Shown: piece by piece, positions 1 through 8,930 of the stretch
Numbering within the stretch: position 1 is the stretch's first letter
How the letters are laid out: the number at the start of each line of letters is the position of its first letter
Source: Apostichopus parvimensis
Taxonomy: Eukaryota; Echinodermata; Holothuroidea; Aspidochirotida; Stichopodidae
Assembly: GCA_000934455.1 (NCBI GenBank)
Contig: KN885402.1
Span: 20,127-41,793 of the forward strand
DNA length: 21,667 nt
Direction: 5' to 3'
The notes under the pieces: model-generated
What the model was told of the DNA's origin: nothing
Seen by the model: only the letters and a program-made list of their open reading frames with translations
Database searches by the model: none
Program-made: the position numbers and the translations under genes

Positions 1-1020
1 TTTGGAAGCTAACCCTGGCTGAACAGGTACCTAAGCCGACCTTTGACCCCCACTTAAAACAGCAAATCAGCACAATTTTCACATCTTCATCGAGACTTGA
101 CCTTTAGAAATTTCATAGGGTTCGACTTCTGCAAACCTTCAATAAGATTTTACCTGTTCAAAATTGTGCAGCAATGTTACTTATCTTTGGTAATCTACTA
201 TGCATGTTTAATCTCTTTTGCAGGAAAAGTTGTCAAGATAAAGTATATTTGATATTTTGACATTTGGACTTCTGCTGACCCCAAATGACCTTTGACCTCC
301 ATCCAAAGTAATAATGTTATTGTACTCACTGTAAGAAAGACACATGCTGCATATGAGCTATATGAGGTAACCTTTCTTGGGATATCAGGTTTACAAGGTT
401 TGTGTTTAGAAAGCTTTACAGAGTGTGACCTCTGCTGACCCCAAATGACCTTTGACCTCCACCCAAAATATTAAGGTTCTTGTACTCACTATAAGAAAGA
501 CACAGGCTGAATATGAGCTATATGAGGTAACCTATATTGGGATATCATGTTTACAAGGTTTGTGTTTATAAAGCTTACAGAGTGTGACCTTTGATGACCC
601 CAAATGACCTTTGACCTCCACTACAAACATAAAGGTTCTTGTACTCATGATAAGGAAGCTACATACAAACTATGAGAACCAATACAGTTTTCTATTATGT
701 AGATATAGTGTTTACAAGGATTTCAAGTTTTGACCCCTGGTGACCTTAAATGAACTCTTGACGTACACCAAATTGTGCAAAAACTTTACACTACAAAAGG
801 CTATCCTAATATGCATACAGTATAAGAGCTCCTTTGATGTTCAGATTCTGGAGATGTTTTGAGATATTCACATTTTGCCCTCTGCTGACCTCAAATGACC
901 ATTGACCTCCACTCAAATCAATAGGGTTCTTTTACTAATTGTGGGGAAGCCACATGCCAAATATGACAACTGCAGAGGACACCGATCTTGAGATATTGTG
1001 TTTACATGCTAGGGCATCAC
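1..1020. repeat. Dispersed repeat, diverged ~145-160 bp tandem units rich in TGACCTTTGACCT
   Basis: Units begin near 271, 431, 590, 736 and 881, each carrying a (c)tgctgaccccaaatgacc-like core followed by a TTTGACCTCCA tail and then a variable AT-rich part with shared phrases such as gagctatatgaggtaacct and tttacaaggtttgtgttta. The stretch 95-830 is found again, diverged, at 18155-18640, so this is a dispersed family and not only a local array. No open frame of note lies in it. An (AC)n run at about 1019-1031 marks the right side. The transposon class is not clear because I see no terminal inverted repeats or coding remnant. Confidence 0.8.
286..298 (-). promoter_or_regulatory. DR1-type nuclear receptor half-site pair (repeat-borne)
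   Basis: TGACCT-T-TGACCT is, on the minus strand, a perfect AGGTCA direct repeat with 1-bp spacing, the DR1 class bound by RXR heterodimers, HNF4 and COUP-TF family receptors. Identical 13-mers occur at 446-458, 605-617 and 3035-3047. Imperfect ones lie at 37-49 and 896-908. Because they belong to a repeat family, function is only a possibility. Confidence 0.35.
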
Positions 1021-1950
1021 ACACACACAAACTTAACTGAATATGTTACTTGCCTGTCAATGGAAAGGAACCAAAAAGAACTTAAGTTTTCCTTTGTCAC
1101 CTGTCAAGTTACACCAATAATGAATTATAGCTGTAAAGCTAAAGATTATGTTGTCACCTTGTAATACCTTCAACAGTGGAATATTTGATCAAATATTCAA
1201 CACATTAATGGTCTATAGTCACAATATTTTCCTTCATAAACACACACTTCTTTTCTAATGATGGTATACTGGCTACAGATACACCCTGTTCTATAGTCAT
1301 AATTCACTTTCTATACTTAATCATACTTAAGCACCCAGATTGCGCGGCGAGTCTTGCCGCTTCGGGGCTACAGGCACATTGGGCATGATCTGTGGTCCAA
1401 TCCGGCATGATTCGGGATGTTCTGTAGCTATCTGTGACAACCAATACCGATCCATAGCTGCCTTCCGATCCGTGGTAAAGTTTTGAACATGTGTATAAAA
1501 AAAATGAGTCTAACCACGGATAAAAAAGGTACCAAGTTGTACTACCAACCCCAAGCAACCCGTAGACTCTACGTAGCAACCTGCAGAGGACCCTTAGCGC
1601 TTTCCTAGTAAGCCGTGATCATGTGATCAGTGACAGATCCACTACGTGTTGGTACATATATGTACGTACTGGTACATATAGAAACAGCGCCAAGTATTGG
1701 GACATATGCACAACTGCTTGATACAACAAGATATGGGTTGGAATGTGTTGTGACGGGTTGGTACGACTGGTAAAAACCCGCTGGGATACATAACAGCTCG
1801 TAGAAAGCAGTCGTGGAACCGCATCAACCCGTAAGAGAGTGGTAGATATCTATATGTCATCTGTACCTATACGGAGTAGACCCAGGAAGCTATCAGTAAC
1901 AGTTCTTATCATTTTCATAACACAGTCGTAGTAACCCGTATCACCCCTTA
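1021..1950. other. Non-coding stretch with ACCCGT-rich repeats and palindromes
   Basis: No gene is supported here. The segment 1330-1960 is richer in CpG than its flanks and contains scattered (A)ACCCGT motifs (near 1557, 1829, 1935, 1953 and 1963), a perfect 14-bp palindrome GTACATATATGTAC at 1652-1665, and a near-palindrome TGATCATGTGATCA just before it. Minus-strand open frames of 72-91 codons here show no domain I recognise and lack convincing splice context. It may be an old mobile element inserted just 3' of the last recognised exon. Confidence 0.5.
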
Positions 1951-2217
1951 TCAACCCGTAACAACCCGTTCTGGATACGCATCATGATTTCTCCAGGTCA
2001 CGGAAGCTGCCACATCGCCTTGCGCAATGAATTGTTCAAAACCATCGCCCGATCTGGGAATGTGTGAACGGGGCTTTACCAATTCTTGTTGATTCAAGGC
2101 TTCCCTAGTCTGTTTCAAGACCTCTTGTAAGGCCATGGACTCTTTGGCATATTCCAGTTGAGACTTCACAAGTTCATCTTTTGTAGCTCTCAGACTTGAT
2201 TTAGCCTCTTCCAGCTC
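1951..2217 (-). CDS. Second coiled-coil exon (2217-2080; read-through to a stop at 1951)
   Basis: A good acceptor (pyrimidine tract then GACAG|GAG) opens the exon at 2217 in phase 0, matching the phase-0 donor of the previous coil exon. The first 46 residues begin ELEEAKSSLRATKDEL and continue as a charged, heptad-like helix to NQQEL. A plausible phase-0 donor, AATTG|GTAAAG, follows at 2080/2079. If it is not used, 42 more codons follow (KPRSHIPRSGDGFEQF...) to TGA at 1951-1953. That tail has no coil character and runs into the ACCCGT-rich repeat, so I think it is probably intron. No AATAAA on the minus strand was seen soon after 1951, which also argues against this being the 3' end. The next exon would lie further left or outside the window. 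Confidence 0.6.
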   Translation of the reverse strand, partial: ELEEAKSSLRATKDELVKSQLEYAKESMALQEVLKQTREALNQQELVKPRSHIPRSGDGFEQFIAQGDVAASVTWRNHDAYPERVVTG

Positions 2218-3347
2218 CTGTCATACAGTGAAAGAGACAAGAGGGATGCACCTCCCAGTGATTACTTGCCACATATTAAAATTAATACTAGCAGTAAAGT
2301 ATCTCATGTTCGAAGGGAACATATTATCCAAGTTGACAAATTTCTTCACCTTTATTTTCAGGCAGACTGAACTGATAACGTTTTGATCTTTACCTGAGGG
2401 TGTGTCTATTGCAAAATTACTACCTGGCTCAGAGAAGTCACATGTTCAATGTAAATTAGTGCAGAGAACTATGATCTCTTTCAGAGGGAACCACCAGGAA
2501 TTGTGGAATAACTGTTCTAGAAAAAGGACTGTAGGCCTATCCTATTGAAGGACAGACATTTGATTATAATAATTTGATTAATTTTATGTTTTGATGCTCA
2601 ATAAGTCCCTTAATATGCTTTAATGTACTACATATTGTGCAATAGCACATGCAGAATTCCTGCTGTTTAGTTTTGTTATTTAACCTAAACTGTAACTAGT
2701 AACTAAACAATTAGAATAATCTGGTGTAACTTCAGTTCAGTAGAGAACTTCCATATAAACAAAGGATACAACCATGCATTGCAAACTCTCTGAAAGATCT
2801 GCCATTTAGACAAAGGGATTAAATATGTTTACCTACAGTGGGAAAAGAGAGACTGTAGGCTAGGTGTAGCACTTAAAGATTTAAAAACAATAGGGATCTT
2901 GTACTCGTCATGTAAAAGTTTCACGCCTAGAAGGATCTTTGTCAAAATACCACTTCTTGATTGTTCCACTTCTTGATTGTTCCACTTCTTGATCCTTTAC
3001 ATGTTTTGATTTACCTCACTAAAACCTCAATGATTGACCTTTGACCTCTATTAATATGAAAAAAAGTTAATGTACATCATATGAACTAAATATCATGCTT
3101 TTATCAAATCTTGAGACAAAGATCTGTTAATATGTTCATCATTGGACCTCTACTGTTGAACATCATAAACATTCCCTAATTTCTGAAAATACATGTTGTG
3201 TTTGCAAATGGTAATCTACAAATTCACTTTAACACCACTAGATCAAACAGAATGGTAATCTTGTTCATAGTTAATAAATTTCTCATGACCAAAGTCAGGT
3301 AACTTGGTCATCAGTTATCTATAAGCACATGTTATGTAAAGTCTAAC
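2218..3347 (-). other. Intron between the two coiled-coil exons
   Basis: It is bounded by GAG|GTTAGA at 3348/3347 and GACAG|GAG at 2218/2217, 1,130 nt long and AT-rich. It holds a perfect DR1 motif at 3035-3047 and a short tandem repeat at 2950-2993. No other coding sequence was seen on either strand. Confidence 0.6.
2950..2993. repeat. 16-bp tandem repeat, 2.75 copies
   Basis: CCACTTCTTGATTGTT occurs twice exactly (2950-2965 and 2966-2981), followed by a 12-base partial copy (2982-2993). It lies inside an intron, and the lack of divergence suggests recent slippage. Confidence 0.9.
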
Positions 3348-3991
3348 CTCTTTCTGCTGCTGCAGTAATTCTTCCTTCTCATCCTTCAATGTCTTCAGTT
3401 TATTCTCAGCTGTATTCAATGTTTGTCTGAAGTCTTTGTCTGTTGCCTGCAATGCATCTTTTAATCGTTGTCTTTCCTCCTCTGTTTTCTTAAGTCTCCC
3501 AGTCAGCTGTTTTCTTTCCTCCTCTGTTGCCTTCAATGTATCTTTTGATTGTTGTCTTTCCTCCTCTGTTGTCTTGAGTCTTTGAGACACTTCTTGTCTT
3601 TCCTCCTCTGTTGCCTTCAATGCATCTTTGAATTGTTGTCTTTCCTCCTCTGTTGTCTGCAATGTATCTTTCAGTTGTTTCCTTTCCTCCTCTGTTGCCT
3701 TCAATGTATCTTTCAATTGTTGTCTTTCCTCATCTGTTGTCTTAAGTCTTCCAGTCAGCTGTTGTCTTTCCTCCTTTGTTGCCTTCAATACATCTTTGAA
3801 TTGCTGTCTTTCCTCCTCTGTTGTCTTTAATGTTCCTTTCACTTGTTGTCTTTCCTCCTCTGTTGTCTTTAGTCTTCCATTGAGCTGTTGTTTTTCCTCT
3901 TCTGATTCAGTTAGTTTGTCAGAGAGTTCCTGCTTTTTGTATTCTAATGCCTTTAGTTGATCTTTCAGTACTTTTTTGGTAAACTTTGAAT
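3348..3991 (-). CDS. Coiled-coil exon built of 14-residue repeats
   Basis: The exon opens at TTTCAG|AT in phase 1; with the G left by the DED exon this makes GAT (Asp), followed by SKFTKKVLKDQLKALEYKK. It closes with QQQKE at GAG|GTTAGA, phase 0, giving 214 complete codons. Residues from 3872 to 3453 form ten back-to-back 14-residue units of the type LKTTEEERQQLKDT, preceded by one degenerate unit (LTESEEEKQQLNGR). Fourteen residues are two heptads with Leu at the start of each, so a long parallel or antiparallel coiled coil that oligomerises is expected. It is nearly free of Pro and Gly and very rich in Glu, Lys and Gln. In adaptor proteins such a rod spaces or multimerises signalling domains; that role is inferred here. 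Plus-strand frames through this region are shadows of the 42-bp repeat. Confidence 0.85.
3453..3914 (-). repeat. Coding minisatellite, 42-bp unit, 11 copies
   Basis: At DNA level the coil is a 42-bp tandem repeat (plus strand: variations on TCTTTCCTCCTCTGTTG followed by TCTTTAAT..TCTTTCAATTGTTG). Ten full units plus one degenerate unit preserve the reading frame. Alternate units resemble each other (KDT/KDA versus TGR/SQR endings), which suggests growth by duplication of blocks larger than one unit. Confidence 0.85.
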
Positions 3992-4734
3992 CTGAAACAA
4001 ACATATAAGATGCAAAAATGGTTAAAGATTGTCTTCCACACAAGAAATTTAGTTTTGTAAATAAACACAGTTCAATGTATGTTAATTATTTGTGCTGTAC
4101 AGCTTGCAGGAAAATATTGTGACAAACTTACACCAAATTTAGTGAGCTCACATTTTGGTCCAACTTTTAGCATGTTATTTGAGGTGACACTGCAAATCTT
4201 TCACTTTCCTTGGTGTTGATTTTGGCCCTGCTTCTGAGCAATTGAACAAAGTCAAGCCCCTTCAATGATCCTTTAATCTTTCAAGGATATTAAATTACCA
4301 ATTTCAAAAGGAAAGGAAATTCACAAATTTTACCCATATTGTCTGAAAATATCCTAAATTAAATGTTTGAGTATATCCCATAAGTTGCATAATTATGCAA
4401 AGAGTTGACTGTAATGCAAGACTTGACGTTGCAAGAAACATGCAGTGTGGAATAATCACACTTCTGAACATCCAAATTAGATTCTCTTTCTGGGCTTGAA
4501 GTACTTTACATGCCATTGCGGCTATTAAATTTCTTGCCAACTTATTAATCACATTATTTGTATCAAATGTTATTGATGGATGCTCCTTCTTCTATTAGCA
4601 ATGGGCTAATTTAGTTTAGTAAATACAATAGTATATTACCTCAAATCGCATCTATTCTTTGTGTGGGCAATGCATTTGCATGTTTTGCGATTCATAGCAT
4701 ATATAAGTTGTTAACCTCTATGATATTAACATAC
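3992..4734 (-). other. Intron between the DED-like and coiled-coil exons
   Basis: It is 743 nt long, bounded by CTCAAG|GTATGT (4735/4734) and TTTCAG|ATTC (3992/3991), both phase 1. It is AT-rich. An 82-codon open frame at 4304-4552 (minus) has no recognisable domain and no splice logic, so I take it as chance. Confidence 0.65.
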
Positions 4735-5005
4735 CTTGAGCTTCTTGGTAGACAGTCAATACTGTCATCAAGTTACTCAGTCCTTTGTCAGAGCATGCTG
4801 TCATTAAATAGTTGATGCCATCAAAAGAAACCTTCCCTGCCTCTCTGAGATGGTGGACTAGAGATGAAAAGGGTGCATAACTCTTTATAATGGCCTTTGA
4901 TTCCTTGGCTGGAACTTCAAAGTAGTCAAGTAGCTTCTTACAGTCATTTTTCTTAATCAATGACTCTGAGCACATCAGGAGGTTATGAAAATTGAAGATG
5001 TCATT
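4735..5005 (-). CDS. Death-effector-domain-like exon
   Basis: This is a 90-codon exon with a strong acceptor (long T/C tract then TTATAG|AAT, phase 0) and donor CTCAAG|GTATGT (phase 1). The protein starts NDIFNFHNLLMCSESL. It shows a six-helix death-fold pattern: helix 1 (IFNFHNLLMCSESL), helix 2 (KNDCKKLLDYF), helix 3 (AKESKAIIKS), helix 4 (APFSSLVHHLREAG), helix 5 (SFDGINYLMTAC) and helix 6 (GLSNLMTVLTVYQ). The spacing and the phrase 'LVHHLREAGKVSFDGINYL' closely follow DEDs of caspase-8/FADD type. The usual charged RxDL near helix 6 is altered to KGLSNL, so the fold is clearer than the binding surface. Known DEDs self-associate to build signalling filaments in the cytosol; that this one does so is inference. 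A CARD or other death-fold relative is the main alternative. Confidence 0.7.
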
Positions 5006-5066
5006 CTATAACAAAAAGAAAAGAAAAGAAAAAATAAATAAATAAATAAATCAAATAAATAAATAC
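5006..5066 (-). repeat. Simple A/T-rich repeat serving as polypyrimidine tract
   Basis: On the plus strand this is AAAAGAAAAG and AAATAAATAAAT simple repeat; on the minus strand it forms an unusually long T/C-rich run ending in TTTTTGTTATAG directly before the DED-like exon. A length-variable microsatellite therefore seems to provide the splice acceptor tract. Confidence 0.6.
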
Positions 5067-5187
5067 ACTGGTGGTAGCATTAAACAAAATAGAAGTAGAA
5101 ATTTGAGGCATTGAGACAGCAACACATATTTAAAGAAGGGATTTCATTTAGTATGATGAAGGTGTGGATAATGTGACTGTAATTTAC

Positions 5188-5246
5188 CTGAGTTCCTTCA
5201 ACTACAATATGATATTTATGCCAGAATAAAATAAAAGGATTAAAAG
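5188..5246 (-). CDS. Possible small upstream exon of the DED-like gene (weak)
   Basis: A good donor, ACTCAG|GTAAAT at 5188/5187, ends an open frame reading FWHKYHIVVEGTQ in phase 0, compatible with the phase-0 start of the DED exon 182 nt downstream. The best upstream AG (at 5248-5247) has a poor pyrimidine tract, and no in-frame ATG is available. The peptide matches nothing I recognise. If the propeller exon splices straight to the DED exon, this is chance. Confidence 0.2.
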
Positions 5247-5974
5247 CTGACAATTGGATCCAGATTGGTTTTTAAGTTGTACAGATACATGCTTCTATAC
5301 ATGAAGCTGTATCAGTCAAATTGTTGTAGATTTATTCATGACGCCACCAACCTAAAATTATAGTTTATTGAGCTAAAAATTATTCTCTAACTTTAACCAG
5401 TAAACACTACATTATGACCCATGATTGTGTGGGAATGTGATCATGGGCATAAACTACTTAAAATGTCTTCTACTCTGGGCAATGATGGTGGTCTGTAACA
5501 TTAAAACACATACAAATAACCCTCTCCCTACCCTCTTCTTAACTCTAACATTTTTCTTAATTATAACAGTGTTGTTTTACATGTTTTCACTTACAGATTC
5601 ATTTATTTAATCCTACAATCTTGCAATGTACTGAATGAGTACACAACTTACTTCTAAGAAGCACTATATATAGGCTGGAAGATATGGTTAATGCTTGTAA
5701 GTTGTACAGCTAAACTACATGTGATGCAGTTCAAATGCCTGCATAATCAACGTCCATGTGCGCTGTCAAGACTTCTTTTTTAGATTGGTGCATACACTAA
5801 ACTTTATTTGAAGCTACTGCACTATGAGCTTACACAGCTTCGTGACAAAGAATGCATGTGAAAGATTTAATTATTGAAAACTGTTCGCAGTTATCAACTA
5901 TAATTCTAATCCAAGGTTTCTGTGATACTTAATCCTGTTAGACATAATTTACTAGAACATGGTGTGGCCTGGTG

Positions 5975-6699
5975 GCGATTTTTTTTCCCAAACAGGTTTG
6001 CAATTGCGTGGTTTTCCAAGATTCAGATTGCTCGTGACGTCAGCATCAATATTGGCATCGCTTCGAAGTTCGAAGACATGCACTGAGTTACACACTGAAA
6101 CTTATTAAGTCTAGTTACGGGGTTTCCATCAAACGCCCTAACTTTAATTTTAATGCTTGAATCACATGTTGACCTTACTTATGATACATACGCTACATTC
6201 TATTGGGTTCGTGTTTACGTTATTCAAGATTTGTGAGCCGTTCTACTACAATCGGAATTCGTTTCGTGGAATGGGTAGGCCTACACTAAAATCAATCGAG
6301 TCTTGAATGAATATACGCAAACAGCAAACAAAACGTCACTGCACTGTGTACACAGTTATAATACATATAGGCCACCGGCGCATGTGTGATGTACCATGTA
6401 CAAACATTTCACTGTGCGATGTTATCGATTAATGCCTTCACAGAAAACTTCGATCAAAGTAGATGATCATACTATACTAGTGTGCCCAATATGTCTAAAC
6501 CAATTCCAAACACATCTACATATATTAAAGAAAAGCTTCAGGTAATTTTTAACGGGCATATCTTCGTCGCAACGAATGGATGCAGACACCATGGTTACCT
6601 GGAAGTGAAGGTTTCTATCGCGATGACGTAACTTTTCCGAACCAATCACGAGCGCCTATTTTCACGCAATTGCAAACTTGTTTGGGAAAAAAAAATCGC
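5975..6699. mobile_element. Mutator-like non-autonomous DNA transposon (MITE), 725 bp
   Basis: Terminal inverted repeats at 5975-6010 and 6663-6699 both read GCGATTTTTTTT(T)CCCAAACA from the outside and continue as (G/A)GTTTGCAATTGCGTG; they differ by one substitution and one T. The element is flanked by a perfect 9-bp direct repeat GGCCTGGTG (5966-5974 and 6700-6708). A 9-bp target duplication is the hallmark of Mutator/MULE superfamily insertion. The interior has no transposase frame. It is richer in CpG than the surrounding intron and contains TGACGTCA (6035-6042), a perfect cAMP-response-element palindrome. Confidence 0.85.
6035..6042. promoter_or_regulatory. Perfect CRE palindrome TGACGTCA inside the MITE
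   Basis: The 8-base CREB/ATF consensus lies 25 bp inside the left inverted repeat; near the right arm a related half-site TGACGTAA occurs on the plus strand at about 6624. Another TGACGTCA lies at 11122-11129. Function is not shown. Confidence 0.3.
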
Positions 6700-6856
6700 G
6701 GCCTGGTGGGCTTTTACAGGAAGACCGTTGTTCTTACACTTGTTGACATGTGGAAGTGGTATAAATGCTTTCTCATGTAGTGGGTAGCAATGATCAAGTT
6801 TAATCCATATGCACAGCAATTGCATACATTGTACTGTGTGCTTGGTGACAGCTAAT

Positions 6857-7253
6857 CAGTAGCGGAGCGTCCATACAGTCAGGGGGGCGGATGCCCCCCC
6901 CCCCTGACGGACTCAAATGGACTGCTGGCGCCCTTTTCAGCTTTTTACCACTTTTTACTTATTTGCGATTATTGACTTTTTTATTGCGCTCTCATCTATA
7001 GCTATTGACATTTGTCACATTTTGTTGGTGTAATTTTCTGACAAAATGGCGATGACACCTATTTATTCTTCGTTTATCTGCAAATTAGCAAGGCCCGGAA
7101 AGGGTCATTTCCGGCGATCTAGAGTGTATCTTTACTCAAAAAATTTCTGTACGCTCCGCGCCAACCAATGGTGGCGCTCAGCTTAGATAGTGTCGAAAGC
7201 GCCCCTACAGACTATTCTCGCCCCCCTGACCAATACCCCTAGCTCCGCCACTG
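6857..7253. mobile_element. hAT-like MITE, copy 1 (397 bp)
   Basis: It begins CAGTAGCGGAGC and ends GCTCCGCCACTG, i.e. short inverted termini of the CAGTGGCGGAGC type, with further inverted similarity (GTCAGGGGGG inside each end). Perfect 8-bp direct repeats CAGCTAAT flank it (6849-6856 and 7254-7261). Eight-base duplications with CAG-type ends are typical of hAT elements. There is no transposase frame. A small internal hairpin CCGGAAA-GGGTCA-TTTCCGG lies at 7095-7114. A second copy is at 15042-15438. Confidence 0.9.
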
Positions 7254-7984
7254 CAGCTAATAAATGGGGGTCTTCACTACAGTTAATTAATGTACTGCAT
7301 ATTTAAAAGATTGAGCACTTTTATTGTGTATCATCACTTTTAAAAACCTAGAAATAAAAAAATCAATACAGTTAATGTTTGCCTCCATTTTCCTATATGA
7401 CCTTCATTATGAGTGTAGTACAGCTAAATTGTACCTACTTAGTATTGTCAGGAATTAATCCAAAATCTGTTACTTATTGTTACTTTTAAGGACAACATTA
7501 CACTGTGCATTACTGGAAATCATTGGCCATCAGTGAAATGAACTACTTAGAATGGAACTGACAAAATACTGTCAACTGACTCGATGCAATCCCTATTAAA
7601 GTAAAGCCCGTACTTAGCTACAACAAAAGTAATGAAAAATGATATCAAAGGCTTTGTGATTTTTTTCTTTACTCTGTTGACAAAGTGAAAATAGCACCAC
7701 AAGGCTAAGGTCACATTTTCCCCTTCTTTTTCTGCAATTTGTACTAGTGTCAAAATAATCACTACGGCCTAAATAAAAATAAAGATAAAAATATTGCCCT
7801 TACTTTTTCTTGAAATTTACCTCATTTCATGGAAAATTGCACCTCTTTTTTGTCTGAGCTGTATGCCATGCAACATTCATCTTGCTTTTCATAGAATTGT
7901 TGGCCTAGATTTTCATTATATATAGACATCATTGCCAAACAAAATAGCACTTATTGCACTATTGAGACTATTTTACATTCCCTA

Positions 7985-8620
7985 ATACTAAATTTGACAG
8001 CTTGTAAGCTCAGAAAATAAGAAAAAATTCTTTCCAAATTTTGGGTGTTGCTCTAATATTGCAAAGTGCAACAAGCATCCAATGGCCTAAACTTTTCATA
8101 AAGTTTTGCACTCACTTTTCCACCATTTTGATCTCCCTCTGCACAAACAAGTAATAGTTGCGTTCTTAATATAATTCCGCATTCGCTGATACCAAATTTG
8201 TAAAAATTAGCAACTTGTAAGCTCAAAAATAAGAACAAATATTTGCCAAATTTTGTGTGTTGCTCTATTATTGCACTTTGCAATAAGCATCCAATGGCCT
8301 AAATTTAAAAAAAAAAACAATTTGCACTCACTTTTCCACCACTTTGATCTCCCTTTTAACAAACAATTAATCAATGTGTTCTTAATAAAATTCCGCATTC
8401 ACTAATACCAAATTTGTAAAAATTAGCAGCTTGTAAGCTCAGAAAATAAGAAAAACTATTTGCCAAATTTAGTGTGTTGCTTTAATATTGCAAAGTGTAA
8501 GAAGCATCCAATGGCCTAATTTTTCATAAAATTTTGCTCTCACTTTTCCACCATTTTGAGAGCTCTCTTAACAAACAATTAAGAGTTTTATTCTTAATAA
8601 AATTCCGCATTCATTGGTAT
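7985..8620. repeat. ~215-bp tandem repeat, three copies
   Basis: The phrase GTTGCTCTAATATTGC starts at 8046, recurs at 8259 and (with changes) at 8476, giving spacings of 213 and 217. Each unit also carries CATCCAATGGCCTAA, CACTCACTTTTCCACCA and ATTCCGCATTC. A decayed partial fourth start (GACTGAGAAAATAAGGAAAAC) follows to about 8670. Minus-strand open frames here are shared shadows of the repeat. Confidence 0.85.
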
Positions 8621-8930
8621 CAATTTTTTCTACATTTGAAGCAATGATGACTGAGAAAATAAGGAAAACAAATTTCACTTTTATGTACATTGACAGAAAC
8701 ACTTCCATGACAACCTTATCAGAATTAGCAAATCCCAAGGAAAAATATGTTCTTATTTTTCTTTAAATTTTGCAAAGCAGATCTCAAAACATGTTAGAGT
8801 GTTTTCTCCTCACTTGTTCGCATAGAATGATACCCAATGTGTTGAGCTTTAATTAAAGGATTGCTTTAATAAAAGTGATAAATAGTCCTAATTTTTACCC
8901 ATGGCCTATATATCCTGTATTAGTACTTAC

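Larger units (their letters stand above)
5006..8930 (-). other. Large element-rich intron or intergenic spacer
   Basis: It is 3,925 nt between the propeller donor and the DED acceptor. It holds a Mutator-like MITE (5975-6699), a hAT-like MITE (6857-7253) and a ~215-bp tandem repeat (about 7985-8620). Outside these it is AT-rich with no coding signal apart from the weak exon candidate at 5188-5246. Minus-strand AATAAA at 8592-8587 would fit a poly(A) signal if the propeller gene ended at 8895. Confidence 0.55.

Noticed and set aside
119-130. GGGTTCGA resembling a tRNA B-box
   Set aside because: No matching A-box or cloverleaf around it, and it is part of the dispersed repeat. No tRNA gene was found elsewhere either.
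1-1020. Regularly spaced repeats suggestive of a CRISPR array
   Set aside because: Units are diverged along their whole length, too long, and recur elsewhere in an animal-type genome.
1304-1579. 91-codon minus-strand frame with a Cys/Ser-rich end
   Set aside because: No domain, no splice signals, and it lies within an apparent repeat block.
3549-3960. Plus-strand Leu/Ser/Cys-rich open frames that look like membrane segments
   Set aside because: They are antisense shadows of the 42-bp coil repeat, which is spliced in frame on the minus strand.
6467-6780. Short frames on both strands within the Mutator-like MITE
   Set aside because: They cross the inverted repeat and target duplication and have no recognisable protein; chance frames in a CpG-rich element.
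8053-8398. Two similar minus-strand frames
   Set aside because: Their likeness is due to the 215-bp tandem repeat; composition is AT-driven.
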